Shown here: positions 1-8,087 of the stretch, in pieces
Position numbering within the stretch: position 1 is the stretch's first letter
How the letters are laid out: each line of letters starts with the position of its first letter
DNA from: JADJXV01 sp964527785
Lineage (GTDB): Bacteria > Bacteroidota > Ignavibacteria > Kapaibacteriales > UBA961
Reading direction: 5' to 3'
DNA length: 14,650 bases
Assembly (NCBI GenBank): GCA_964527785.1
Contig: CAZGNO010000093.1
Coordinates: 1-14,650, forward strand
The notes under the pieces: generated by a model
Told to the model about the DNA's origin: nothing
The model's input: the letters and a program-made list of their open reading frames with translations, nothing else
Databases searched by the model: none
Program-made: the position numbers and the translations under genes

Positions 1-303
1 CTCAATGTAATTAATATATGCAAATATAATACTTCTTAAATTATATCCGTATAATTAACGTAAATCTTGTTAAAAAAGAGATAACGTTGAAATGTAGGGG
101 CGTATTGAATACGTCCGAAGCACTGTTTTTATGGTATATGTTTAAGGGTGTATTCAATTATCTGAAACTCAGAGTGATATACCATGATTGGTCATCATGA
201 ATTCGTTGATAAGTCAGGTACTTACCTTTTCGAATGACAATATCGTTCTTGTATGTGCTTACTATTCATGACTGGTTTTTATAACATTGGATATATAGCA
301 AAA
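1..303. other. Gene-free stretch with decayed palindromic repeats
   Basis: No coding region is supported here. The stretch lies downstream of the minus-strand operon end. It holds an imperfect palindrome at 97-116 (GGGGCGTATTGAATACGTCC, nine paired positions including one G-T pair around a single central base) and a similar but degraded copy at 146-160 (GGGTGTATTCAATTA). It also holds a perfect 9-bp inverted repeat, ATGGTATAT at 131-139 and ATATACCAT at 177-185, separated by 37 bases. No hairpin followed by a T-run on the minus strand was found, so the operon terminator is not located. The element type is unknown; the repeats resemble interspersed palindromic units only in general form. Confidence 0.35.
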
Positions 304-1770
304 CTACACAACTTGTTTATCCAAAACTATATTCTGTTTTTTAAGTCCATGTTCAGCCAAGAATGAAAAGGAAAAAAGCATTACCAGCAAAAACATACCT
401 TCTCTCAAATCAAAAATACTGCCGACGAAATTGATAACTGCCAATGAGCATAATCCTGCATAGGAACTAGTTGCTAAGAAAACATAGAAGGGATCATTTA
501 ATTGCCTAGAAAGCAATAAACTTCTATATGCAATCCCTCCAATAACAAAAAAATACAGAAGAGCAAGTGGTATTCCCAGTTTTTGCATCATACCAAGATA
601 GTTGTTATGTGCGTATGTATTTGTAATTGTCATTCGTGTAATTGCATCGTACCGATTGTGTTCTTTTTGCAGACCCATTCCACCAATCGGGTATTCTTCA
701 ATTCCTTTGATAAGCGATTCATTTTCGTAGGTACGGCTTAGATACGATGGATCTGAAGAAAAACTGGCACTTGAGCTAAATCGTGCGCTCACTACATTCC
801 AAGCTATATCAGCATATCGTCCAAAAAAAAGTAAGCCGACAACAACGATAATCGTCATGGTTGACGACGCGCCAACAATAAAATTTTTTCTATATTTTCC
901 ACGAGCAAACACACCGATAAGCAATATTCCTACTGCATATCCGACCCATGCTGCCCGTGCAAGGGAAACAATTAAAACTGTAAAGAAAAGGACGTGTAAT
1001 CCAAGAAGAAGTATCTTCCAATATAAGTTTCTGGTGTACAGTACTCCAGCCAGTGAAACAACACTTGCCACAGCAAAGATAGCCGCTCCTTGCCGAATAC
1101 CTGCATAAAATAATTGTGTAGCAAATTTGAAATTTGTAAGAGCCATTTTGTATTGGTATATATTCCATATACCTTGCACTGCCAGTACAATTGAACAAAC
1201 GAATAATAAAAAATGTATTGACTTCTTATCTGTAAAAAGTTCTCTGATTGGGAAATAATAAAGTATAATTAGAAACAGTTGCCATCCCTTCAGCCATACC
1301 ATAAATTCTACTCCGTTTGCCAAAGCAACAAAGCAATTCAATGCAGCAAATCCAAGGTAAATTAAAAACGCAAGGTCTATCCAGTGACGGATAAGTCGTT
1401 GTTTTTTAAGTAAAATATGACTGAACATCCAAAACGCAAGTGAAGTGTGGTAAATCATTGCAAAAATTATTGCTTGCGAAGAGGATTCATCTCCTATAGC
1501 CCCACCTTTTGAGTAAAAGAAGTAGCTTGAAAGCAAAACTGTATAAATCCAAAGTTTTGGCGAAACACAGTATATTCCGATCGCGGTTACAGCACCAACA
1601 ATTACCCACAAAAATAAATCCATTCCATAAATAAGAGCAACAGAAGTTATTGCAACATATATACTTAAAAAAACACCTGCTGACCAAATAGATAGCGGTT
1701 TCGGAATGATCGAATCAGGGAAAATTTTATGAATATTGTAAGTAGACATCAGTTGATTATTCGAGGTCAT
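304..1770 (-). CDS. O-antigen polymerase/ligase family membrane protein (Wzy/WaaL-like)
   Basis: A 488-residue polytopic inner-membrane protein with roughly ten to twelve hydrophobic segments. The best match is the Wzy_C/O-antigen ligase superfamily. Near residues 269-278 lies SLARAAWVGY, with the Arg that in this family begins the large periplasmic loop. The loop, about 315-385, contains an Arg near 346 and PIGGMGLQ at 361-368, and ends in the hallmark AHNNYLGMMQKLGIPL at 387-402. Such proteins either polymerise undecaprenyl-linked repeat units or transfer glycan to lipid A core or protein; sequence alone cannot separate these. It is the last gene of the minus-strand operon and follows the flippase, a normal pairing. 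The start at 1770 overlaps the flippase end by 14 bp. A second ATG at 1749 (Met8) would remove the overlap, and neither has a Shine-Dalgarno sequence. Confidence 0.85.
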   Translation of the reverse strand: MTSNNQLMSTYNIHKIFPDSIIPKPLSIWSAGVFLSIYVAITSVALIYGMDLFLWVIVGAVTAIGIYCVSPKLWIYTVLLSSYFFYSKGGAIGDESSSQAIIFAMIYHTSLAFWMFSHILLKKQRLIRHWIDLAFLIYLGFAALNCFVALANGVEFMVWLKGWQLFLIILYYFPIRELFTDKKSIHFLLFVCSIVLAVQGIWNIYQYKMALTNFKFATQLFYAGIRQGAAIFAVASVVSLAGVLYTRNLYWKILLLGLHVLFFTVLIVSLARAAWVGYAVGILLIGVFARGKYRKNFIVGASSTMTIIVVVGLLFFGRYADIAWNVVSARFSSSASFSSDPSYLSRTYENESLIKGIEEYPIGGMGLQKEHNRYDAITRMTITNTYAHNNYLGMMQKLGIPLALLYFFVIGGIAYRSLLLSRQLNDPFYVFLATSSYAGLCSLAVINFVGSIFDLREGMFLLVMLFSFSFLAEHGLKKQNIVLDKQVV

Positions 1771-3058
1771 TGATAAAATATGATCGAGTCATAATATACG
1801 TTGTTATAAAAATTCCTAATTCTATGAGTGTTATTGAGATTGCCATACCAATATGGATATAGAGATTAGTAAGAATAATCATAAGGATGATTCCTAAAAA
1901 ACTTGCAATAGTATGAAGACGTGAGAAGAGTGAAAAATTACCTGAAATTATAAAGTAATGCACTCGAAAGACATTCATATTTACAATTGAAGCAGAAAAA
2001 ATGAGGATACGAAAAGTTGCAATGCTCTCAGGAATTGATTCATGGGTAATTAATCGTAAGAGCTCCTCAGCAAATATAAAACAAAGAGGCGCAGCAACGA
2101 GTGTGTAATAACTCGAATAACGCTGCATAGTTCTCAACAATTGAATACTTTTTTGTTTGTTTGTCGAGTAAAGATGGTTAAGTCGAGGCAGCGTAGCATT
2201 CAATAATGTAGCAATAGGGTACACTTGAAACATTCCGGCTACTCTCTGGGCAAGTGAATAATATCCGACTAAAGTTTTAGAGGCAAACAAGCTGAAAATA
2301 AATACTCTTGCTTGCGTGTAGAAGTTAATTGCAGCACCTGAAACAAATGTATTCCATCCCTCTCGAAGCTGAAATTGAAGTTGAGGCATTGCCGGTATCG
2401 TAAAACGGACATCTAATTTTTTATGTGCAATATAAATACTTGCAATTCCAATGAAAATTTGACCGATTGAATTAACTAAAGGTACTAAGATGTAATCTTC
2501 GGGTGACCGCACGAACCAAATTGTCAAGCCCAAAATCACGCCACGTGCTGTCAAGTTTAATACAGAAATATAACGCATTTGCTCTAATCCTTGAAACAGC
2601 CAAATCGGAAAGAGAACATCACCTACTATTGCCCCGAAGCTCCACAAAAAGAGAGTTTGTTCGTTGTTGAATAGCGTTACATACTGTGTTAATAATAGTA
2701 AAATAAAAAAACTAATACCGGTGAATAGTATTTTAAGTGTTAAAACTGCACTAAATATTTCCGAAACTGCCTTACGGTTATCGCGTGCAATAGATATTTG
2801 TCGTGATGCAGAATAGGGAAACCCATAATTAGTGAGCATTAAGAAAATTCCGAGGAAAGACGCTGCTGTTTCTGTAAGTCCAAATTTTTCAGTTCCAATT
2901 GTGCGCACTAAATAGGGGAGTATGATAAGTGGAAATATATACCCTAGTAATTGAACAGTAGAAAGCGAGAGGAAGTTGTCGGTAATTTGACGCAAATTTC
3001 CACCTTGAAGCCGTGCTTTAAGTTCGTTAAAGTTTACCTGTTTTTTGAAAAATGCCAT
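1757..3058 (-). CDS. wzx: Wzx-type oligosaccharide flippase
   Basis: A 433-residue integral membrane protein of the MATE/MOP superfamily, polysaccharide-transporter branch. The N-terminus has the typical RfbX/Wzx arrangement: an amphipathic lead, then NFLSLSTVQLLGY at 28-40, PLIILPYLVRTIGTEKFGL at 43-61, NYGFPYSASRQIS at 77-89 and EIFSAVLTLK at 100-109. About twelve to fourteen membrane segments follow, and the length is normal for the family. It should move undecaprenyl-diphosphate-linked oligosaccharides from the cytoplasmic to the periplasmic leaflet. The ATG at 3058 lies 32 bp inside the end of the upstream GT2 gene. No nearby downstream in-frame start keeps the conserved N-terminus, so the overlap is probably real and suggests translational coupling. 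Its substrate cannot be read from sequence. Confidence 0.93.
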   Translation of the reverse strand: MAFFKKQVNFNELKARLQGGNLRQITDNFLSLSTVQLLGYIFPLIILPYLVRTIGTEKFGLTETAASFLGIFLMLTNYGFPYSASRQISIARDNRKAVSEIFSAVLTLKILFTGISFFILLLLTQYVTLFNNEQTLFLWSFGAIVGDVLFPIWLFQGLEQMRYISVLNLTARGVILGLTIWFVRSPEDYILVPLVNSIGQIFIGIASIYIAHKKLDVRFTIPAMPQLQFQLREGWNTFVSGAAINFYTQARVFIFSLFASKTLVGYYSLAQRVAGMFQVYPIATLLNATLPRLNHLYSTNKQKSIQLLRTMQRYSSYYTLVAAPLCFIFAEELLRLITHESIPESIATFRILIFSASIVNMNVFRVHYFIISGNFSLFSRLHTIASFLGIILMIILTNLYIHIGMAISITLIELGIFITTYIMTRSYFINDLE

Positions 3059-3887
3059 GCATGAAACCTTTTAGTATGTGTTGACGCTCAGCATTATTTG
3101 AAGCAGAAATTAACATTTTCAAACAGTAGTATATTGGGCGAATGAGCTTTACTGCCAAATTCCCGAACCGCATATCAAGCACTATAATATTACGAAGCTC
3201 ATAATACTGCTTCCAGGCTGCTGATTTTCTCTCTGAATAGTGAATCTTCCGTTCCATTCTGGCAGAAAAGATAATAATGGAAGTAAAACCTTTCCTGAAA
3301 GCACGAATAAAAAAATCTGAATCATCTGCAAAGATAAACAAACTAGCATCGGGCAGTCCGATTTGCTTGATAACGTTACGATGAATGAGCGGTCCCTCGA
3401 AGGTAAGTCCTTCTGCTGGAATTGAAAGCCCGGTTTCAATATCCTTCGGTGTGAACATTCTCTTCCACAAACTCTTAAAGGGGTTGCTAAAATTAAATTG
3501 CAGTGTATCTTGAGGTAATGCTGAATTTCCTTTCTCAAATCTGAAAGGAGCACGAATATGTGAGTCAGAGTCAAAATTTAATAATTGTTCGAGGCAATCA
3601 CCCATTGGAACAACATCATCATCCATACACCAAACCCAATCATATCCTTTTTTAACTGCATAATCGAAACCTCTGGCAAACCCACCTGCTCCGCCCAGAT
3701 TCTCTTGAGTAATAACCGTAATATTTTGCTCTAAGTTCAGCCAATCTAGAGTTCCGTCTGTACTTGAATTATTTATAACAATAATTTCATTTGGCGACCG
3801 CTTTTGAGATTTAACAGCTGCGAGCGTTTCTTTAAGTAAATGCAGGCGATTATAGGTAACAATTACTACGGCGACAGTTTCCTGCAT
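3027..3887 (-). CDS. GT2 glycosyltransferase, GlfT1/rhamnosyltransferase-like
   Basis: A 286-residue cytoplasmic GT-A enzyme, COG1216 type. It begins with AVVIVTYNR (6-14), then VINNSSTDGT (37-46, UDP/dTDP-sugar binding region) and ENLGGAGGFARG (62-73). The metal-binding DDD motif is at 89-91 (WCMDDDV) and the probable catalytic-base segment FADDSDF at 186-192. The YYELRN at 228-233 is a motif often seen in galactofuranosyl- and rhamnosyltransferases of this group. The C-terminal helices probably lie on the membrane surface. It likely adds a deoxyhexose or galactofuranose to the lipid-linked oligosaccharide; the sugar is inference. One base separates it from the upstream methyltransferase-like gene and it overlaps the flippase gene by 32 bp, so it sits inside the tightly packed glycan operon. 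Confidence 0.9.
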   Translation of the reverse strand: MQETVAVVIVTYNRLHLLKETLAAVKSQKRSPNEIIVINNSSTDGTLDWLNLEQNITVITQENLGGAGGFARGFDYAVKKGYDWVWCMDDDVVPMGDCLEQLLNFDSDSHIRAPFRFEKGNSALPQDTLQFNFSNPFKSLWKRMFTPKDIETGLSIPAEGLTFEGPLIHRNVIKQIGLPDASLFIFADDSDFFIRAFRKGFTSIIIFSARMERKIHYSERKSAAWKQYYELRNIIVLDMRFGNLAVKLIRPIYYCLKMLISASNNAERQHILKGFMHGIFQKTGKL

Positions 3888-3888
3888 T

Positions 3889-4665
3889 TTATTCCTTCGT
3901 AAAATGAAATAATCCGCACGCGTAATTAGAATTGTCTAATATGCTTCTGTCAATATCAGGAAAATAACGATTGTCATCGTCAATACCGGAAAGTTTAACT
4001 AGTTTTAAATCTGAAAAATATTCCAATATTTGCTGCGGAGAATGTATGCGATGTGCGTTAAAGCATAAACGCGGCTTCCCGACAGGTAATGAGAAGTATA
4101 AGCTGCCTCCCTTAGCTAAAACCCTAGCCAGTTCTTTGCACGCTTTTTTTGTTCCCTCAGGATCAAGCGGGTCACCATAACGACCTAAACCTATATGTTC
4201 AGCAACGTGCAGACAAGACAGAGAAATTACAGAATTCTCCTTGAATGGCATTGCAAGAATACTTCCTGCTTTTGAATCAAAATTAGTTAAATCAGCAAGC
4301 AAAGGACGAATATCAATAAAAGTAACGTGAGTAACAGCAGTCAGCATCCCTACAAAATCAATACGTGAAGCAACATCAATATGTTCTGTTGTTTTAGAGT
4401 TTACAATATTTCTAAATGCCCATATATCTTGATAAAAGTAATGTCGCAAGAATGGCGTAGTCGAGGTTTTATCATGAATATTCGGAAAAGTGTCAATAAT
4501 TCTTGTTTTTTCAGCACCTGGGAGTAGTTTGTACCGCAACCAATCCAGTAGAAAGCTAATCATGTTTGGGAACGCACGAACAAACTTAATCGGATCGAAA
4601 AACACTACAATCCAACGATAAAATAAATAACCGATATTTTTGACAGGGTTGTTAAATCGAACCAT
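3889..4665 (-). CDS. DUF268 family, class I methyltransferase-like protein
   Basis: A 258-residue protein with the hallmark of the DUF268 family, HVAEHIGLGRYGDPLDPEG at 153-171. DUF268 is related to SAM-dependent methyltransferases. The presumed SAM-binding segment starts at HIDVASRIDF (95-104), with an acidic residue after the second strand (Asp118 in FIDIRPL), a motif III-like strand at 144-152 and KELARVLAKGGSLYFSLP at 177-194. The first 50 residues are aromatic and hydrophobic and may associate with the membrane. No substrate is established for the family; its members recur in O-antigen and capsule clusters, so sugar or glycan-end modification is plausible inference. The stop codon lies one base before the next gene. 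A 92-bp gap precedes the ATG, the largest gap within the minus arm, so a separate promoter is possible. Confidence 0.8.
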   Translation of the reverse strand: MVRFNNPVKNIGYLFYRWIVVFFDPIKFVRAFPNMISFLLDWLRYKLLPGAEKTRIIDTFPNIHDKTSTTPFLRHYFYQDIWAFRNIVNSKTTEHIDVASRIDFVGMLTAVTHVTFIDIRPLLADLTNFDSKAGSILAMPFKENSVISLSCLHVAEHIGLGRYGDPLDPEGTKKACKELARVLAKGGSLYFSLPVGKPRLCFNAHRIHSPQQILEYFSDLKLVKLSGIDDDNRYFPDIDRSILDNSNYACGLFHFTKE

Positions 4666-4757
4666 AAATAAAACATTAAAGACGAGTATAACTCATTGTT
4701 TATGAAATAATTGTATATTGATTTGAATACTTATGCAATCACAAGACAGGTAAAGTT

Positions 4758-6488
4758 TTATATTTTTTTTTTGAGAAGCAGTATCCCGCTCTTGTTGTTT
4801 GAAGTTGATACGATTGTATATTTATCAGGCATCAACGATATAAAGTCAGGCATACCGTGAGATAATACTATTATATCGGCGTTATAGCAATTTGCACTAT
4901 CAGAATTCAGAAGATCAATATTCATTTTATTTCGTTTGCTCGTCACTACTGTATATTTAAGTATATCTGCACAGTTAATATCTTCGTATCCTATTGTTGT
5001 CGTATTAGAAATATCAACCTTAGAGACTGCTTCTTCCATGCTATAATCAAATTCGAATATTTTTCTGTGAAACTGCCCGAAAGACCATAGTTGGACGATA
5101 ATAATGGCAGTGACTATCGGAATATATACTTTTGGTTTATTAAAACTAAGGGAAAAATAGTTTAGAACAATACCTAATGATATGAATATTGGAATTGAAA
5201 GAAAAATCCAAGTTCTTGGGAAAGCAATAACACTATGTAATAATACTAAAATAGGCGCAGATAATAAAACTGCAGTAAGTAATCTGATTTTTGAAGAATT
5301 AGCATCTTTTAATCCACTCATAAATAGCACTAAAACTGATAGTACCATCAATATCAGCGAAATCGAACCATTTTCAATACCAAAAGTCCAACTTCCTATT
5401 TCCTCAAAATGAGGAATAATTTTATCCAAAACGGAATGTCTTGAAATTGGTTTGGTATATGGATTTGCTGTGATGGATTTCAGACCGTTTATAACTATTA
5501 CTGGAGTATATAACAGTAAGACACCACATCCGATGATGAAATTGGAAATAAAAAGCTGTTTTGTAAAAAAATATCGTTTATTCCATAAGAGAGAGAAATA
5601 TCCAAACAATGTTATAGCCGTAAAAACATAAAGAAACGACGGAACTGTATAAAAGCCGATGATTGATGCTATCGAGTAATATACAAAATATTTTCTAGAC
5701 TGAATTCCATTCTCAGTAATTTTAGTGACAGAGTATAGTACAATCAAAGCCGTCGCTAAAACTAGTTCATATCCCCGCGCTTGAAATGAATAGAGAAAAT
5801 TCATGAACGAGAATGTAAATAGTGAAAGGCAAATTAATGATATTCCATTAGAAAAGAACTTCGAAGCATACTTGAAAAATAAGAAATTAGTGAATAAGAC
5901 AATGAAAATATTCGAAATACGTAGATTTATCAATGTCGAGAATGGCAGAATCGAAGTAACGTTTGTAAGAATTGAAAAAAAGATATGATTATTAGGTAAA
6001 GAATAATAAGTACTTGATACAAGTGCTGAATAGCGAGTACAATATAAGTACGTTAACGCTTCGTCAACAGCAACGGGTGAAGTAAAGGTATAATATAGAG
6101 TTGATAACCAACCCATAAAGATAATACCACCAAGTACGCTCTTTTCGGTAATGGGCAAATCTTTATAAAAATTGTATAAACCACTAAGAGCATACTTGAT
6201 GGCTGAACCAATTATTTTTAAATTGTTACTCAACTGATCTGTTCTTTTAAGCATGAAAAAAAGAGCCGGTTCAAATAACAATGAGAAAACAGTAAAACAA
6301 TACCTATAGTCAATGAATTTCTGAGGAGGTAAGAATATCTCCTTAAACTGTTTCTCTTTATGTGCGGTTCCGGTAATTGTCACTACCACGTGGCAAAAGG
6401 TGTCGTAATCAGTGAGTAGAAGAACGATGCCAACGGTTGGTAAAAGTGCAATCAAAATCCATAGTGAAATTTTGATAAATAATTTCAT
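4758..6488 (-). CDS. GT39/PMT-like membrane glycosyltransferase
   Basis: A 576-residue polytopic membrane protein of the GT-C fold, resembling the dolichyl-phosphate-mannose mannosyltransferase/ArnT superfamily (PMT_2). The signature is in the first large periplasmic loop: SPVAVDEALTYLY at 137-149 gives the acidic pair Asp142-Glu143 expected for metal and acceptor handling, followed by LPNNHIFFSIL at 164-174, equivalent to the family PNNHP motif. About twelve membrane segments are visible. Two N-terminal hydrophobic segments (about 7-26 and 62-80) precede the usual first helix and look like an added module. A C-terminal soluble segment of about 100 residues follows. It would transfer a sugar from a polyprenyl-phosphate donor in the periplasm. 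The coding sequence ends in a run of ten A encoding KKK just before the stop. The gap to cmk upstream is 53 bp. Confidence 0.82.
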   Translation of the reverse strand: MKLFIKISLWILIALLPTVGIVLLLTDYDTFCHVVVTITGTAHKEKQFKEIFLPPQKFIDYRYCFTVFSLLFEPALFFMLKRTDQLSNNLKIIGSAIKYALSGLYNFYKDLPITEKSVLGGIIFMGWLSTLYYTFTSPVAVDEALTYLYCTRYSALVSSTYYSLPNNHIFFSILTNVTSILPFSTLINLRISNIFIVLFTNFLFFKYASKFFSNGISLICLSLFTFSFMNFLYSFQARGYELVLATALIVLYSVTKITENGIQSRKYFVYYSIASIIGFYTVPSFLYVFTAITLFGYFSLLWNKRYFFTKQLFISNFIIGCGVLLLYTPVIVINGLKSITANPYTKPISRHSVLDKIIPHFEEIGSWTFGIENGSISLILMVLSVLVLFMSGLKDANSSKIRLLTAVLLSAPILVLLHSVIAFPRTWIFLSIPIFISLGIVLNYFSLSFNKPKVYIPIVTAIIIVQLWSFGQFHRKIFEFDYSMEEAVSKVDISNTTTIGYEDINCADILKYTVVTSKRNKMNIDLLNSDSANCYNADIIVLSHGMPDFISLMPDKYTIVSTSNNKSGILLLKKKI

Positions 6489-6541
6489 TGCATTATTTAA
6501 ATCCCTATTGTGAAAATTAGAGTTGTTCCTTCCAATATGTA

Positions 6542-7222
6542 TTAATCGATAAGTTTACTATAGATAATTTCTTTCGCCCACCCGGTGATAATATTAGCTT
6601 GCTCTTCCATGGAAAGGGAGGAAGTATCCAGAAGTCGTGCATCTGCTGCTTGAACAAGAGGGGACACTTCACGACCGCTGTCCAGCTCGTCTCGTTTGAG
6701 AAGTTCTTGCGCTATTTCTTCCGGCACAGCTTTGATACCTTTTGTGAGTAATTCATTGGTTCTGCGTTGTGCTCGCTCTTCAATTGAGGCAGTCATAAAT
6801 ACTTTTAGTTCGGCTTCAGGAAAGACAACAGTTCCTATGTCACGACCATCCATTACAACTCCTCCATTTTTACCGATTCGCCTTTGTTCTTTTACCATAG
6901 CTTCACGAACTGCCGGAACAGCACTAACTTTACTGACGAGGCGAGTAACTTCAGGCATACGAATCTCTCGACTTACGTCCTCTCCGTCCAATAATGTCCT
7001 TTGCCCTGTCTGGGATTGTTCTAATTGAATATATATTGTTTGAACTAATACTTGAAGGGAAAGGTTTGTAAGTTCAATACCACGCCGAAGAGCAGCAAGA
7101 GTAACTGCTCGATACATTGCTCCCGTATCAATATAAATATACCCAAGCTGTTCGGCTACCATGCGAGCAGTCGTTGATTTTCCAGAACCCGCAGGTCCAT
7201 CAAGTGCAATAGTTATTCCCAC
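6542..7222 (-). CDS. cmk: Cytidylate kinase
   Basis: Phosphorylates CMP and dCMP with ATP in the cytoplasm, feeding CTP/dCTP pools. The 226-residue length matches bacterial Cmk. Visible motifs are the Walker A loop GPAGSGKS (9-16), IDTGAMYRA (31-39, nucleotide-monophosphate site), the conserved DGRDIGTVVFP (125-135) and ERAQRR (149-154, LID region), with RDELDSGREVSPL (177-189) near the C-terminus. Family assignment is unambiguous. The start is a GTG at 7222, preceded on the minus strand by a purine-rich AGAGAGAAA that could serve as ribosome binding site; no ATG lies upstream in a sensible position. It sits between the HAD phosphatase (39-bp gap) and the glycan genes (53-bp gap). CMP is released by CMP-sugar-dependent transferases, but its place here is more simply a shared transcription unit. 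Confidence 0.97.
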   Translation of the reverse strand: MGITIALDGPAGSGKSTTARMVAEQLGYIYIDTGAMYRAVTLAALRRGIELTNLSLQVLVQTIYIQLEQSQTGQRTLLDGEDVSREIRMPEVTRLVSKVSAVPAVREAMVKEQRRIGKNGGVVMDGRDIGTVVFPEAELKVFMTASIEERAQRRTNELLTKGIKAVPEEIAQELLKRDELDSGREVSPLVQAADARLLDTSSLSMEEQANIITGWAKEIIYSKLID

Positions 7223-7261
7223 TGATGTTTCTCTCTGTGTATTATGGTGAATGTAATTGGT

Positions 7262-7969
7262 TTATAGTAAGAGTAATTTCTTGATAGATGATATTGTAGC
7301 GTCAACATCACTAAAATTATTGATGACTGCATCTGCACCGTTTTGTGATAACTCTTGTTCGGTAAAAAGTCCGGTGGCAACTGCCAGTACAGGAATACTA
7401 TTTGCCTTTGCACAAGAAATATCACCGGGTGCATCACCGATAATAAGGGTGGTACTATTGGAAAAAGGTCGGTTCGGAACAAGTAGATTACCACGTTGAA
7501 TTGCAATTGGAGGAAGTTTACGTCTGTCGTGATGATCACATCCAAAAGCACCGAATGTAAAATATTTATCTAAATCAATGGGCATAAGTTTGAAATAAGC
7601 ACATTCCCGATTGTTGCCTGTAAGTAATCCGAGTGTTATATCCTGGTGTATATGGAGAAATTCAATCAATTCACGGACTCCATCAAGCATAGTTATTGTA
7701 GCAGGGGTACTGTGTATAGGGGTGGCTATACGCAGTCCTTCCAGAAAATTTGAAACGATTTGTTCATTGTTTTCAGATGAAGCACCTATGTTTACAAGTA
7801 TTTCTTCGATAATCTGACGGTCTGTTTTACCCGAAAGTGGTGGTATAGCAGATGTTGGAACAGAATATCCCAAGGCATAATTGCAAGCATACTCCATAAT
7901 TGCGCGCTGAGCAGTGCGTTTCATCAAAATCAGTGTACCGTCTATATCGAAAAGAATAAGTTTTTTCAC
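7262..7969 (-). CDS. HAD superfamily hydrolase, phosphoglycolate phosphatase-like
   Basis: A 235-residue cytoplasmic phosphatase of HAD subfamily I. All four motifs are present: motif I FDIDGTL (7-13, nucleophile Asp8 and acid/base Asp10), motif II LLTGN (115-119, Thr117), a motif III Lys (probably Lys151) and motif IV IIGDAPGDISCAKA (176-189, Asp179 and Asp183). A helical cap domain spans about residues 15-95 between motifs I and II, the arrangement of Gph and related phosphoglycolate or nucleotide phosphatases. The substrate is not determined by sequence; dephosphorylating a sugar phosphate or 2-phosphoglycolate is plausible. Translation starts at GTG (7969) because the first Met lies after motif I. 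It is the first gene of the minus arm, with 118 bp to the divergent GT2 fusion gene. Confidence 0.9.
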   Translation of the reverse strand: MKKLILFDIDGTLILMKRTAQRAIMEYACNYALGYSVPTSAIPPLSGKTDRQIIEEILVNIGASSENNEQIVSNFLEGLRIATPIHSTPATITMLDGVRELIEFLHIHQDITLGLLTGNNRECAYFKLMPIDLDKYFTFGAFGCDHHDRRKLPPIAIQRGNLLVPNRPFSNSTTLIIGDAPGDISCAKANSIPVLAVATGLFTEQELSQNGADAVINNFSDVDATISSIKKLLLL

Positions 7970-8087
7970 GCAGTTATTGATCAGTTGTATTTTGATTCTG
8001 TTGGCAGTTCGGGTTTATTACGGTAATTTTGCCGGGAAATCCCTAACATTTTTGATAACCTGAATTTAATAAAGTACTACTCAAACT
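7970..8087. promoter_or_regulatory. Divergent intergenic region between the two gene arms
   Basis: This 118-bp segment is the only head-to-head gap in the window, so promoters for both arms should lie here; that is inference from gene orientation. On the plus strand a -10-like TTTAAT at 8065-8070 is well placed for the ATG at 8088, but no good -35 element sits 16-18 bases upstream. An imperfect palindrome, CGGTAATTTTGCCG at 8021-8034, lies near the middle and could be a small operator or chance. Neither gene start has a clear Shine-Dalgarno sequence. Confidence 0.45.

Noticed and set aside
4685..4690. TATACT (minus strand) as a -10 box for the DUF268 gene
   Set aside because: Distance to the ATG is reasonable, but no -35 element is found at 16-18 bases; a single hexamer in AT-rich DNA is weak evidence.
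7213..7551. 112-residue open frame overlapping the HAD gene on the same strand
   Set aside because: The HAD frame carries all four catalytic motifs through this region, and this alternative frame has none.
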